Below, in pieces: positions 46,402 to 55,975 of a DNA stretch of 64,000 bases. The notes under the pieces were generated by a model. The model saw nothing but the letters and a program-made list of their open reading frames with translations. It searched no databases and was not told where the DNA came from. Origin of the DNA: an uncultured Rhodospirillales bacterium (GTDB lineage Bacteria; Pseudomonadota; Alphaproteobacteria; CACIAM-22H2); NCBI GenBank assembly GCA_937926175.1, contig CALANV010000016.1, positions 29,518-93,517 of the forward strand. Direction: 5' to 3'. How positions within the stretch are numbered: position 1 is the first letter of the stretch; every line of letters starts with the position of its first letter. Position numbers and translations under genes: made by a program.

Positions 46402-47854
46402 ATGTTCCTGTTCGACATCGATCGTCTGCTGCGCGCGCACGACCTGCACTGGCGACGTCGCATCGCCGTGATCTTCGCGCTCGCTGCACTCACCAGCGCG
46501 AGCCGTGGCGGGCGGCAGGCGGGGCCGGGCCGGGTGCGGTCCTCGCCGCGGCATCGGGCGATCTCGATTCGGTGCAGCGCCTGCTCCGCGAGGCGCTGGT
46601 TGCGGCCGGTGTCGCCGTTCTCCAGCTCGTGCTGATGCTGCTGGTGATCTTTTTCGTCGAGATCTGGCTGTTCTGGGTCCTTGCCGTCGAGGTCGCCGTG
46701 CTCGCCGCCGCGATCGCCGGCTATGCGGCATGGCGCAAGCGCCGCTATCTCGTCAAGATGTCGATCGAGGAGCGTTTCTGAGTCTCCTGTCGACGCTCTA
46801 TCACAAGAACCTCGACATTCGCTTCACCGGGCTCGGCGCCGCATTCCTCGCCCGGCTCACCGCGCTTACCCGGCGTTTTTATGCCATCCAGCTTCTGCTG
46901 TGGCGTCGGCACGGCGTCTATCACGGTGCAGTCGAATTCGTCATCGGCATTTCGGCGGCGCTGTCCCTCGTGCTGCTGTTCGTGCTGTCGGCGGGCGGTC
47001 CACCGCCCGTGGGCAAGTTCCTCGTCTTCGCCTGCTACACCGTGCTGATCTTTCCCAACCTGTCGCAGATCGGCGAAGCATGGCCGATGATCAACGACGC
47101 CCGTGCGGCGCTGGGCCGGATCGAGGGAACGACCGCAGGCGCCGGGCAGCTTCACCACGTGCACGCCACGCCTGCACGTTTCGGTAACATCGTGTTCGAC
47201 GAGGTTTCGCTGCGGAACGCTTACGGCGACGTCATCATCGATCGGGCGTCGTTCGTCATCCGGCCCGGCGAGAAGGTCAGTCTCTTCGGCGAGAGCGGCA
47301 CCGGAAAGACCTCGCTCCTGACGCTGCTGCTCGGCCTGCAACCGCCGACATCGGGTCGCATCACGATCGGCGGCCGCGACGTGGGCACGCTCGCGCTTGC
47401 CGACATCAAGCGGTTCTTCGTGTTCGCCCGTGCTCAACCGGCGTTCCTGCCGGGTCGCGTCGACGAGAACATCGTCCTGCATCGCCAGTTGGATGATGCC
47501 GAACTGCGGAACGTGCTCGGGCGCGCACGCCTTGCCGCACGCCTTGCGGGCGAACGTGACGGCGTTCATGCCGCGATCCGCGACAAGGGCGAGCCGTTCT
47601 CGGGCGGCGAGCAGCAGCGGATCGCCTTCGCGTGCGTGCTTCTGTCGGATGCGCCGTGCCTGATTCTCGACGAGGCGCTCAATTCGCTCGACGAGGACTC
47701 CGAGTTGTGGATGCTGTGGCGCCTGATCGCCGAGAGCCGTGATCGCACCGTGATCTGCGTTTCGCATCGCCGAAACGCAGCGCGGCTGTTTCCTTATCGC
47801 ATTGAAATTGCAAAAGGAGGAAAAGTCACGGTCGTGCGATCGCCAGGTGAATGA
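46402..47854 (+). pseudogene. ABC exporter with two frameshifts
   Basis: Pieces of one half-size ABC exporter appear in three frames. From 46402: MFLFDIDRLLRAHDLHWRRR. From about 46530 in another frame: GDLDSVQRLLREALVAAGVA, VLMLLVIFFVEIWLFWVLAV and YLVKMSIEERF, ending at a stop near 46781. From about 46775 in a third frame: LSLLSTLYHKNLDIRFTGLG to the end. The last piece has the nucleotide-binding domain intact: Walker A GESGTGKTS, signature SGGEQQR, Walker B CLILDEALNSLD and switch His in CVSHRR. The first membrane helices are lost. If made, the third piece could only be a fragment of a transporter. Function lost or residual. Confidence 0.65.
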
Positions 47855-47949
47855 CGAATGCACCGCAAAATCACTTGCCAATCCCGTGGGGCGGCGGGAA
47901 GCTACTCAAAAAATCAGAACATGAAACCGCTCTCCGAATGGGAGGACGA

Positions 47950-50004
47950 ATGCCCCGTAAGGAACCTGCGGGCCCGCGCTGTGCCGCACTCGTCGGGCCC
48001 TATCTCAGCGGTAAGACGACATTGCTCGAAAGCCTGCTCGCCGCGACCGGCGCCATCCCGCGAAAGGGATCGGTGAAGGAAGGCAGCTCCGTCGGCGATT
48101 CGGCGCCGGCGGCGCGGGCGCGCCACATGAGCGTGGAAATCAATGTCGCGACGACTCGGTTCATGGACGAGAGCTGGACGTTCGTCGACTGTCCGGGCTC
48201 GATCGAGTTCGCGCACGAAGCCTATACCGCGCTGATGACCGCAGACATCGCCGTCGTCGTGTGCGAGCCGGTGCCCGAGCGCGCGCTGATGCTGGCGCCG
48301 CTGCTCAAGTTCCTCGACGATCACCGCATCCCGCACGTGCTGTTCATCAACAAGATCGACCAGGCGACGGCACGTGTGCGCGACATTCTTGCGGCGATGC
48401 AGGCCGTCTCGGCGCGGCCGCTGGTCTTACGCCACGTGCCGATCCGCGAGGGCGAGCGTATCGCCGGCTATGTCGACCTCGTCAGCGAGCGGGCGTACCG
48501 GTACAAGCCCGGTCAGGCATCGGATCTCGTGTCCATTCCGCCGGACGTGATCGACCGGGAGAAGGAGGCGCGTCAGAGTCTGCTCGAGACGCTGGCGGAC
48601 TTCGACGACCGGCTGCTCGAACAGCTCGTCGAGGATACGGTCCCGCAGCCGGACGAGATCTATGCGCATCTGACGCGGAACATGCGTGCCGATCGCATCG
48701 TGCCGGTGTTCTTCGGCTCGGCCGAACGCGATTACGGCGTCCGTCGTCTGCTCAAGATGCTGCGGCACGAAGCACCGCCGGCGGCGGTGACGATGGACCG
48801 CCTCGATATTCCCGCAGACGGCGAACCGGTCGCGCAGGTGTTCAAGACACAATACGCGGGACATTCCGGCAAGATGTCCTATGTGCGCGTGTGGCGCGGT
48901 TCCTTGACCGACGGCATGAGCCTGTCGGATGGCCGGACGACAGTGCGGATCGCAGGCGTGTTCCGGCCGCTCGGTGCAAACCTGAGCAAGCTGACCAGGG
49001 CGGAAACTGGCGAGGTCGTCGCGCTGGGGCGGCTTGACGGCATTGCGACCGGGGCGACGCTGACACCGTCCGGCGCGATCTTCGAAGGGATGGCCCCTTG
49101 GCCGTCGCCGCCGAGCCCGTGCTTTGCGCTCGCAATCGCGGCGGAGAAGCGGGCCGACGAGGTCAAGCTGTCCGGCGCGCTTCAGAAGATCACCGAGGAA
49201 GATCCCTCGCTGATGATCGAGCACAATACCGACACGAACGAGCACGTGCTGTGGGGGCAGGGCGAAATCCATCTTGCCGTGGCGCTTGAGCGACTCCGTA
49301 CCCAGTACAACATGGCGGTCAGTGCCCGTCCGCCTCAGGTGCCATACAAGGAGACGATCCGTCGCGGCGTCACCCAGCATGCGCGCCACAAGCGGCAGAC
49401 GGGCGGGCACGGGCAGTTCGCGGACGTCAAGATCGAGATCCGGCCGTTGCCGCGCGGCCAGGGTTTCGTGTTCGAGGATCGCATCGTCGGCGGCGCCATC
49501 CCGCGCAACTTCATCCCTGCAGTCGAGGACGGCATTCGCGAGTATCTCAACCGGGGGCCGCTCGGCTTTCCCGTCGTCGACGTCCACGTCACGTTGTTCG
49601 ACGGCCAGTATCACGAAGTCGACAGCTCGGATCAGGCGTTCAAGACGGCGGGGACCATGGCCATGCGCGAGGGGATGCCGAAATGCGACCCGGTGCTCCT
49701 CGAGCCCATCTGCAAGGTGACAATCGCCGTGCCGAACGAGTTCACCTCCAAGGTGCAGCGTCTCATCCCGCAGCGACGCGGCCAGATCCTCGGCTTCGAT
49801 GCCCGCCCGGGCTGGGATGGCTGGGACGAGGTGCAGGCCTTCCTGCCGCAGGCCGAAATGCACGACCTGATCGTCGAATTGCGCTCGGCAACGATGGGGG
49901 TGGGCACTTTCGAGTGGTCGTTCGATCACTTGGCGGAGCTGACCGGAAAACTCGCCGAGCGTGTGGTGAATCGCAGTCGCGTCGAGGAAAAGGTTGCGAC
50001 GTAG
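47950..50004 (+). CDS. EF-G-like translational GTPase paralogue
   Basis: 684 residues with all five EF-G domains. G1 is VGPYLSGKTTLLE (Gly16-Thr23); G3 is DCPGSIEF, where the catalytic His of DxPGH is Ser84; G4 is NKID. Domain II (TDTNEHVLWGQGEIHLAVAL region), domain IV (GRGVTQ-like RRGVTQHARHKRQTGGHGQF) and domain V (LEPICKVTIAVPNEFTSKV) are recognisable. The switch I region RHMSVEINVATTRF differs from true EF-G. It belongs to a second EF-G lineage seen in alphaproteobacteria, so a role in recycling, stress or ribosome rescue is more likely than main translocation. ATG at 47950 after GGAGGACGA. Confidence 0.85.
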   Translation: MPRKEPAGPRCAALVGPYLSGKTTLLESLLAATGAIPRKGSVKEGSSVGDSAPAARARHMSVEINVATTRFMDESWTFVDCPGSIEFAHEAYTALMTADIAVVVCEPVPERALMLAPLLKFLDDHRIPHVLFINKIDQATARVRDILAAMQAVSARPLVLRHVPIREGERIAGYVDLVSERAYRYKPGQASDLVSIPPDVIDREKEARQSLLETLADFDDRLLEQLVEDTVPQPDEIYAHLTRNMRADRIVPVFFGSAERDYGVRRLLKMLRHEAPPAAVTMDRLDIPADGEPVAQVFKTQYAGHSGKMSYVRVWRGSLTDGMSLSDGRTTVRIAGVFRPLGANLSKLTRAETGEVVALGRLDGIATGATLTPSGAIFEGMAPWPSPPSPCFALAIAAEKRADEVKLSGALQKITEEDPSLMIEHNTDTNEHVLWGQGEIHLAVALERLRTQYNMAVSARPPQVPYKETIRRGVTQHARHKRQTGGHGQFADVKIEIRPLPRGQGFVFEDRIVGGAIPRNFIPAVEDGIREYLNRGPLGFPVVDVHVTLFDGQYHEVDSSDQAFKTAGTMAMREGMPKCDPVLLEPICKVTIAVPNEFTSKVQRLIPQRRGQILGFDARPGWDGWDEVQAFLPQAEMHDLIVELRSATMGVGTFEWSFDHLAELTGKLAERVVNRSRVEEKVAT

Positions 50005-50204
50005 CACCGATGGTGCGGATGCCACTGTCCGGCCGGGACGGATGCGCGAGGTCATTGTCGCGCATCGCCCCAAATTCTGCTGTTCTTTCGGGGTACCTCC
50101 AACACGTCCGGACCGCGCGGCGACGCCGTTCGTTTGTCGCATGGCTGACCCGCGGGTCGGGCAGGTTGAGTATTAAGGTATTCGGTTATACATTTATATT
50201 CGAC

Positions 50205-50221
50205 TTTAGATAGGCTCTAAA
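50205..50221 (+). promoter_or_regulatory. Irr-like inverted repeat upstream of dps
   Basis: TTTAGA (50205-50210) and TCTAAA (50216-50221) form a perfect dyad around TAGGC, 17 bases in all, close to the iron-control element of Irr. AT-rich promoter-like sequence lies immediately upstream: TATACA at 50187-50192 and TATATT at 50195-50200 are -10 candidates, with TTGAGT at 50166-50171. The dyad would therefore overlap the transcription start, as a repressor site should. It is 29 bases before the dps ATG. Confidence 0.55.
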
Positions 50222-50249
50222 TTGCCGTCTGAACGGGAAAGGAGCAGAT

Positions 50250-50756
50250 ATGGCTGAGGCGCACACCAAGGAACGGACCACGGCGAAGGCGCAAACCTCG
50301 CGCGTGAACGACGCTACACGGGCGGTATCGGAAGGGTTGGCGCGGGCGCTTGCCAACACCTACACGCTTTACCTCAAGACCCATAACTACCATTGGAACG
50401 TGACGGGACCGCAATTCTCGTCGCTGCACACCCTGTTCGAGACGCAGTACACCGAGCTTGCGAACGCGGTGGATCTGATCGCGGAACGCATTCGCGCTCT
50501 CGGCCACGTGGCGCCGGGCAGCTACGCCGCCTTTGCGCGGCTGAGCGAGATCAAGGAAGCGCCGGATCAGCCACCGGCCGCAATGGACATGGTCCGCGAA
50601 CTCGCCGCCGACAACGAGACGCTCGTGCGCATCGCCGAGGAGGTGAACCGCATTGCCGATGAACACGGTGACGTCGCCTCCGGCGACATCATGATCGAGC
50701 GCATGCAGGTGCACGCCAAGGCGGCCTGGATGCTGCGCGCGCATCTCGAAGGCTGA
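50250..50756 (+). CDS. dps: Dps-family DNA-binding ferritin-like protein
   Basis: 168 residues. Dodecameric iron-storage protein that binds DNA in stressed cells and oxidises Fe(II) with hydrogen peroxide. The ferroxidase ligands are in LKTHNYHWNVTGPQFSSLHT and LFETQYTELANAVDLIAERI. A Lys/Thr-rich N-terminal tail (KERTTAKAQTSR) could contact DNA. Typical end with MIERMQVHAKAAWMLRAHLE. The upstream Irr-like dyad suggests repression when iron is low. Confidence 0.96.
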   Translation: MAEAHTKERTTAKAQTSRVNDATRAVSEGLARALANTYTLYLKTHNYHWNVTGPQFSSLHTLFETQYTELANAVDLIAERIRALGHVAPGSYAAFARLSEIKEAPDQPPAAMDMVRELAADNETLVRIAEEVNRIADEHGDVASGDIMIERMQVHAKAAWMLRAHLEG

Positions 50757-50845
50757 GGGCGGCGCGAAGCGCACCACCGCACCATCTAGAATTCGTCGTC
50801 ACCCGCGGTCCTGGCCCGGACCGGGGTGACGACGCGAGAGGGCGC

Positions 50846-51835
50846 GTGCGACGCCTGTTCGGCATCGCACGATGGCACCTGACCGGCCGCGGATCGTCGC
50901 GCGGCACGGACGACATTTCGCAAGGGCTACTCCCCCTGGCCCCCTTGTCGACGGCGTTTCGGCTCTACGAAAGTTTCAAGGATCCGCAACGGAACCGACA
51001 TCATTCCATCGTGAAGCCGGCCAATCCACCGAGCCTCGCACTGGCATCCGCGAGGCGGTTGTGCGACCTCATCCTCGATCAGTGTCGGCGCTTTCACGCA
51101 CTGGCGCAGGCAATCGCGCTTTCGGCATGGCGCGACCGCCGGATCCGTGCCCTTGGGCTGAGCGTCCTCGCGCTCGATTTCCTGATCATCGCCGTCAATT
51201 TCCTGGTCCTGCTCTCGAAGAGCACGCGCAAGATCACGCTCGACATGAGCGCGTTCGACAAGCCGTATCTGTCGCTAGCCGAAGATGGCGGCCTGCCAGA
51301 GATCTTCGGCTATGTTCAGATTGCGGCGACGGTGCTGCTTCTGATGGCAATGGCGCGCCGGACCGGCCGGGCGATGTACGCGGCACTCGGCGGCGTTTTC
51401 CTCGTCATCCTCGCCGACGATGCGCTCATGATCCACGAAAACCTGGGTGACGTCATCGCCACGGGCTTGCACCTGCCGTGGCTCGCGGGATTGCGACCGC
51501 AGGATTTCGGCGAACTCGCGACCGATGGAGGCCTGTTCCTGGTGCTCGGGGCGCTGTTCGTCTACGGCATCCGGCGCAGCGATCGCGACGACATCGACGT
51601 GGCACTGCTTTTTGCGGCCATCGTCGGCGTCATCGCGTTCTTCGGTATCGTCGTCGATATGCTCCTGGTCGAAGTGTATTACGGACTGTCCCGCCGATTC
51701 GGGCGCCTGCTCATCGTGCTCGAGGATGGCGGCGAGCTGATCGGCATGACGCTCGCGCTCATCGTCGCCGTGACATTGTATGCGGGCCGTCACCGCTCCA
51801 TACCGGTGACCCGGCGCAAGAAGGCGACGTCCTAG
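50846..51835 (+). CDS. Hypothetical protein with six membrane spans
   Basis: 329 residues if the first ATG is used; the first 100 residues are soluble and basic. About six spans follow: LGLSVLALDFLIIAVNFLVL, FGYVQIAATVLLLMAMA, AALGGVFLVILADDALMI, GLFLVLGALFVYGI, LLFAAIVGVIAFFGIVVDML and MTLALIVAVTLYAG. Acidic residues inside spans (DDALMI, VVDML) and EDGGELIGM are noticeable. I recognise no family. A later start, near GTG 51011, is also possible. It follows dps on the same strand and ends facing the pyruvate kinase gene. Confidence 0.6.
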   Translation: MRRLFGIARWHLTGRGSSRGTDDISQGLLPLAPLSTAFRLYESFKDPQRNRHHSIVKPANPPSLALASARRLCDLILDQCRRFHALAQAIALSAWRDRRIRALGLSVLALDFLIIAVNFLVLLSKSTRKITLDMSAFDKPYLSLAEDGGLPEIFGYVQIAATVLLLMAMARRTGRAMYAALGGVFLVILADDALMIHENLGDVIATGLHLPWLAGLRPQDFGELATDGGLFLVLGALFVYGIRRSDRDDIDVALLFAAIVGVIAFFGIVVDMLLVEVYYGLSRRFGRLLIVLEDGGELIGMTLALIVAVTLYAGRHRSIPVTRRKKATS

Positions 51836-51955
51836 TCGCTGTCGCGTTTGTCGTCGTGCCGTAGGACGGCCGTCGAACGGTGACGCGCTCCCGATCTGCG
51901 GCCGCCCGGCCGCGGCGCAGGCGATCCGCGGTTCGCGCCCGATGCGGGATTGCGC

Positions 51956-53374
51956 TCAGTCTTCCACCCAGGCGACGCGCAGGATGTTGGTCGCGCCCGG
52001 CGTGCCGAACGGCACGCCGGCGGTGATCACCAGGCGATCGCCGGGCTTGGCGAATTCCTCGCGGCGCGCGACGGCGACGGCCTTCTCCACCATGTCCTGG
52101 AAGCTCTTGACGTCTTCGGTGACCACGGTGTGTACGCCCCAGGCGAGCGACAGCCGGCGCGCAGTGGCGACGTTCTCGGTCACGCACAGGATCGGCACGT
52201 CGGGGCGCTCGCGCGCCGCGCGAAGCGTGGTGGAACCGGACGTCGTGTAGGTGACGATCGCCGCGGCGCGAAGGGTGTGGGCGATCTGGCGTGCCGCGGC
52301 GGTGATTGCGTCGGAGGACGTCGCCTCGGGTTCCGCGTGATCGGCATCGACGATGCGGCGGAAGAGCGGGTCGCGCTCGACGCGCTCGATGATGCGGTTC
52401 ATGATCGTGACCGCCTCGACCGGATAGTTGCCGGACGCGGTCTCGGCCGACAGCATGACGGCGTCGGCGCCGTCATAGACGGCGGTCGCGACGTCGGATG
52501 CCTCGGCGCGCGTCGGCGCAGGCGCGTTCACCATCGATTCCAGCATCTGCGTCGCCACGATCACGGGTTTGCCGGCGTGGCGGCAGGCGCGCAGAATGTG
52601 TTTTTGCAGACTGGGCACGTCTTCGGGCGGCAGTTCGACGCCGAGATCGCCGCGAGCCACCATGATCGCATCGGCCAGCTCGACGATCTCGTTGAGACGA
52701 TCGATGGCGGCTGGTTTCTCCAGCTTCGCCATCAGCGCCGCGCGCCCGGCGATGAGCCGCCGCCCTTCGGCGATGTCGTCGGGGCGCTGCACGAACGACA
52801 TCGCCACCCAGTCGACGCCGAGATCGAGGCCGAAGGTGAGGTCCCGGCGGTCCTTGTCGGTGAGCGGCGACAGCGGCAGGACGACGCCCGGCACGTTCAC
52901 GCCCTTGCGGTCGGACAGGATGCCGCCGGTCACGACCTTGGTCCTGCAGAATCCCTGTCCGCTTTCGACGATCCGCAGCCGGATGCGCCCATCGTCCAAC
53001 AGCAGGTCGGCGCCGGGCGTGATCGCAGCGAAGATTTCGGGGTGCGGCAGCGGCGCGCGCGTCGCATCGCCCGGTGTCGGGTCGAGGTCGAGCCGGAACT
53101 CGGCGCCCGGCTCCAGCCTGACCTTGCCGTCGCGAAATGTGCCGACCCGCAGCTTCGGTCCCTGCAGGTCCAGGAGGATGCTGATCGGCCGGCCGATGCG
53201 CGTCTCGAGCGCGCGGATCGCCTGCACGCGCGCGCGATGGTCGTCGTGCGTGCCGTGGCTGAGGTTCAGGCGGAAAACGTCGACGCCGGCGCGGAACAGC
53301 GCTTCGATACGTTCGGGCGTGGATGTCGCGGGCCCGAGCGTGGCGACGATTTTCGTCGATCTGTGCCGTCGCAT
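51956..53374 (-). CDS. pyk: Pyruvate kinase
   Basis: Final step of glycolysis. 472 residues. TKIVATLGPATSTPERIEAL (residues 7-26), the Arg-Asn-Ser region VFRLNLSHGTHDDHRARV, LLDLQGPKLRVGTF, catalytic LMAKLEKPAAIDRLNEIVEL with the Lys and Glu, IMVARGDLGVELPPEDVPSL, and the C-terminal allosteric domain. Downstream of glycerate kinase on the same strand; 2-phosphoglycerate made by that enzyme reaches pyruvate kinase through enolase. Confidence 0.97.
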   Translation of the reverse strand: MRRHRSTKIVATLGPATSTPERIEALFRAGVDVFRLNLSHGTHDDHRARVQAIRALETRIGRPISILLDLQGPKLRVGTFRDGKVRLEPGAEFRLDLDPTPGDATRAPLPHPEIFAAITPGADLLLDDGRIRLRIVESGQGFCRTKVVTGGILSDRKGVNVPGVVLPLSPLTDKDRRDLTFGLDLGVDWVAMSFVQRPDDIAEGRRLIAGRAALMAKLEKPAAIDRLNEIVELADAIMVARGDLGVELPPEDVPSLQKHILRACRHAGKPVIVATQMLESMVNAPAPTRAEASDVATAVYDGADAVMLSAETASGNYPVEAVTIMNRIIERVERDPLFRRIVDADHAEPEATSSDAITAAARQIAHTLRAAAIVTYTTSGSTTLRAARERPDVPILCVTENVATARRLSLAWGVHTVVTEDVKSFQDMVEKAVAVARREEFAKPGDRLVITAGVPFGTPGATNILRVAWVED

Positions 53375-53429
53375 GGGGTGGTCAATGTAGCGTCAGATGC
53401 CCGTGAGTTCGAGCGGTTAAGTTCGCAGC

Positions 53430-54701
53430 TTACGCCGGGGGCAGAACGAGAATCGCCCGGAAATCGTTAACGTTGGTCAACGTCGGTCCGGTGATGACGA
53501 GATCGTCCAGCCGCGAAAAGAACGTATAGGCGTCGTTGTCGGCGAGCATGGCACGGGCGTCGAGCCCGGCCGTACGGGCGCGTGCGAGACTGTCGGGCCC
53601 GGTCAGCGCGCCTGCATTGTTCTCGGTGCCGTCGATGCCGTCGGTGTCGCCGGCAAGCGCATGGATGCCCGGTGCACCGTCGAGTGCGACCGTCAAGCCA
53701 AGCAGGTATTCGACGTTGCGGCCGCCGCGGCCGTTGCCTCGCACGGTGACCGTCGTTTCACCCCCCGACAGGATCACGGCCGGCGGCGTCACGGCGCCGC
53801 GCCCTGCCTGGATCTCGCGCGCAAGGCGCGCATGATCCTGGCCGACGATCCGCGCTTCGCCCTCGATCGCATCGCCGAGGATCAGCGGCGTCACGCCGGC
53901 GGCGCGGGCAAGCTCTGCGGCTGCCGCGAGCGATGCCTTGGGGCTGGCGATCATCCGGTACTCGGCCGTTGCCAGGCGCGGATCGCCCGGCTTCGGCGAC
54001 TCGGCCTCCGGTCGGGCGAGATGCGCGGCGATCGCCGGTGCCGGTACGATGCCGTATTTCGCCAGCACGGCCATTGCGTCCGTGCGGGTCGTCGGATCGG
54101 GCACGGTCGGTCCCGAGGCGATCACCGCTGGGTCGTCGCCCGGCACGTCCGAGATCGCCAGGGTCAGCACGCGCGCCGGATGGGCCGCCGCGGCCAGCCG
54201 TCCGCCATTGATGCGCGACAGGTGCTTGCGCACGCAGTTCATCTCGTGGATCGTTGCGCCGGACTTGAGCAGGGCCGTGGTGAGGGCCTGCATGTCGGCG
54301 AGCTCGATCCCCGGCGCCGGCAGCGTGAGCAGGGCTGATCCCCCACCGGAGATCAGACACAGCACGAGGTCGTCCGGCGTCAAGCCGGCGACAAGGTCGA
54401 GCATGCGTGCCGCGGCCGCGCGGCCGTTCTCGTCGGGCACCGGATGCGCGGCCTCGACGATCTCGATTTCGCGGCACGGCACCGCGTGGCCGTAGCGCGT
54501 GACGACCAGACCTTGGAGCGGTGGTCCGTAATGTTCTTCGACCGCGCGCGCCATCGCCGCCGATGCCTTGCCTGCGCCGATGACGAGGATGCGGCCGCGC
54601 GGTCGCGGCGGCAGTTCCGCCGGCACGCGCTGTTTGGGGTCGGCAGCCGCGATCGCGGCCATGAACAGGCGGCGGAGAAACTGGCGCGGATCTTCGGACA
54701 C
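53430..54701 (-). CDS. gckA: Glycerate 2-kinase (GckA, MOFRL type)
   Basis: Phosphorylates D-glycerate to 2-phosphoglycerate, linking glyoxylate, serine-cycle or tartrate metabolism to glycolysis. 423 residues. N-terminal DUF4147 domain: RILVIGAGKASAAMARAVEE, CLISGGGSALLTLPAPG, HEMNCVRKHLSRINGGRLA. The C-terminal MOFRL domain has VILSGGETTVTVRGNGRGGR and ALAGDTDGIDGTENNAGAL. I use the GTG at 54701 because AAGGGAG lies just upstream; the frame extends further upstream without homology. Located directly before pyk. Confidence 0.93.
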   Translation of the reverse strand: MSEDPRQFLRRLFMAAIAAADPKQRVPAELPPRPRGRILVIGAGKASAAMARAVEEHYGPPLQGLVVTRYGHAVPCREIEIVEAAHPVPDENGRAAAARMLDLVAGLTPDDLVLCLISGGGSALLTLPAPGIELADMQALTTALLKSGATIHEMNCVRKHLSRINGGRLAAAAHPARVLTLAISDVPGDDPAVIASGPTVPDPTTRTDAMAVLAKYGIVPAPAIAAHLARPEAESPKPGDPRLATAEYRMIASPKASLAAAAELARAAGVTPLILGDAIEGEARIVGQDHARLAREIQAGRGAVTPPAVILSGGETTVTVRGNGRGGRNVEYLLGLTVALDGAPGIHALAGDTDGIDGTENNAGALTGPDSLARARTAGLDARAMLADNDAYTFFSRLDDLVITGPTLTNVNDFRAILVLPPA

Positions 54702-54761
54702 GTCGGACTCCCTTGTTCCGGGAGCGACCGTGTCGCGATTTGCCGCGCCGATCAAGTCCGG

Positions 54762-55676
54762 TCAGCGGCTGGCCAGACGCGCGACGAAGACGCCGAAGAG
54801 CACGATGGCGCCGCCGGCCGCCTGCAGGACGCCCAGCGGTTCGGCGAGCAGGACCCAGGCGAGCACTGCGGCCGTCACCGGTTGCAGCAGCAGCGCGACG
54901 GACGAGAACGCCGCCGGCAGATGCGCGAGCGCATAGGCGATCAGGCTCTGGCCGCCGGCATGGCTGATCCATGCCAGACCGAGCAGGATGATCCAGCCGT
55001 AGAGCGTCGCGGGTATCAGGCCTTCGCCGGAGAGCAGGGCGACCGGCAGCAGGACGAAGGCCGTGACCACCCCGGTCCACGTCATGATCGTCGCGGTCGA
55101 GAAGCGGTTCCGCAGCCGGCTCACCGTCAGCATGTAGCCGGCGTAGAAGACGGCCGTGACGATGCCGAAACCATCGCCGACGAGGTGATCGGTCGAGAGC
55201 GACAGCGAGTCGCCCATCAGCAGCGCGGCGCCGGCGATCGCGAGGGCGAGCCCGACCAGGAACATCGGACGCACGCGCTCGCCGAACAGCGCAAAGGCAC
55301 CGAGCGTCACGAAGATCGGCGCGAGGTTCGCGAACAGCGTCGCGTTCGCGACCGTGGTGAGCTTGATCGACCAATGCCAGAGGGCAAGGTCGCCGGCGAA
55401 ACACAGGCCGGCGAGCGCAAGCAGCCAGGGCTCGCGTCGATCCGTGCGCCGCGGCGTCGCCGGCATCCGGTGCCGCTCGGCCACGCGCCAGATCCACAGG
55501 GCCGGAACGGCGAGGGCGACGCGATGGAACGCCGTCGCCGTCGGCCCGAGCTCCGACAGCCGGACGAAGATCGGCGAGAACGCAATGGCCACCGCACCGG
55601 TCAGCAGCGCGACGAGCGCGATGCGTTCGGCGCGCGCGATCGCCGCGGCTGGCATGAGATTGATTCGGGCCGACAT
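54762..55676 (-). CDS. EamA-family (DMT) transporter
   Basis: 304 residues, ten membrane spans in two EamA repeats (first near SPIFVRLSELGPTATAFHRV, second near LIPATLYGWIILLGLAWISH). The motif WILLAEPLGVLQAAGGAIVL is present as LAWVLLAEPLGVLQAAGGAI. Drug/metabolite superfamily exporters of this kind carry amino acids, nucleosides or other metabolites. The gene is 60 bases before gckA on the same strand, so it could be cotranscribed, but no substrate is implied. Confidence 0.88.
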   Translation of the reverse strand: MSARINLMPAAAIARAERIALVALLTGAVAIAFSPIFVRLSELGPTATAFHRVALAVPALWIWRVAERHRMPATPRRTDRREPWLLALAGLCFAGDLALWHWSIKLTTVANATLFANLAPIFVTLGAFALFGERVRPMFLVGLALAIAGAALLMGDSLSLSTDHLVGDGFGIVTAVFYAGYMLTVSRLRNRFSTATIMTWTGVVTAFVLLPVALLSGEGLIPATLYGWIILLGLAWISHAGGQSLIAYALAHLPAAFSSVALLLQPVTAAVLAWVLLAEPLGVLQAAGGAIVLFGVFVARLASR

Positions 55677-55975
55677 GGCCGATGCTTATAACGAAGCGCA
55701 TGACGAAGCGCACGGCGCGTTCCGGCGGGGCACGTCTCCCATGCGCGTCGCGCAACCGGTGGTCGTCAGGATGCCGGCCGGGTGCAGGCGGCCGGACCGA
55801 TCTTGACTCTCGGGCGGCGTTCGTGCGGTCTGGTCGGCCACGGTATGAGTACACCAAAGCCTGCTCTGATCGGTGATCCGGACGCCGAAAACCGGCTGCG
55901 GGCGTATTCCGCGATCGGCGACGACTTTGGCCGCAGGGGCATCGATACCCCGGCGCTGCGGCGGGGACATCGTCC
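55677..55975. other. Divergent intergenic region
   Basis: About 300 bases between the divergently transcribed EamA and ribokinase genes. Several overlapping open frames have Arg/Pro-rich sequence and no homology. GCGGGGAC near the end is the likely ribosome site of the ribokinase. Confidence 0.4.
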
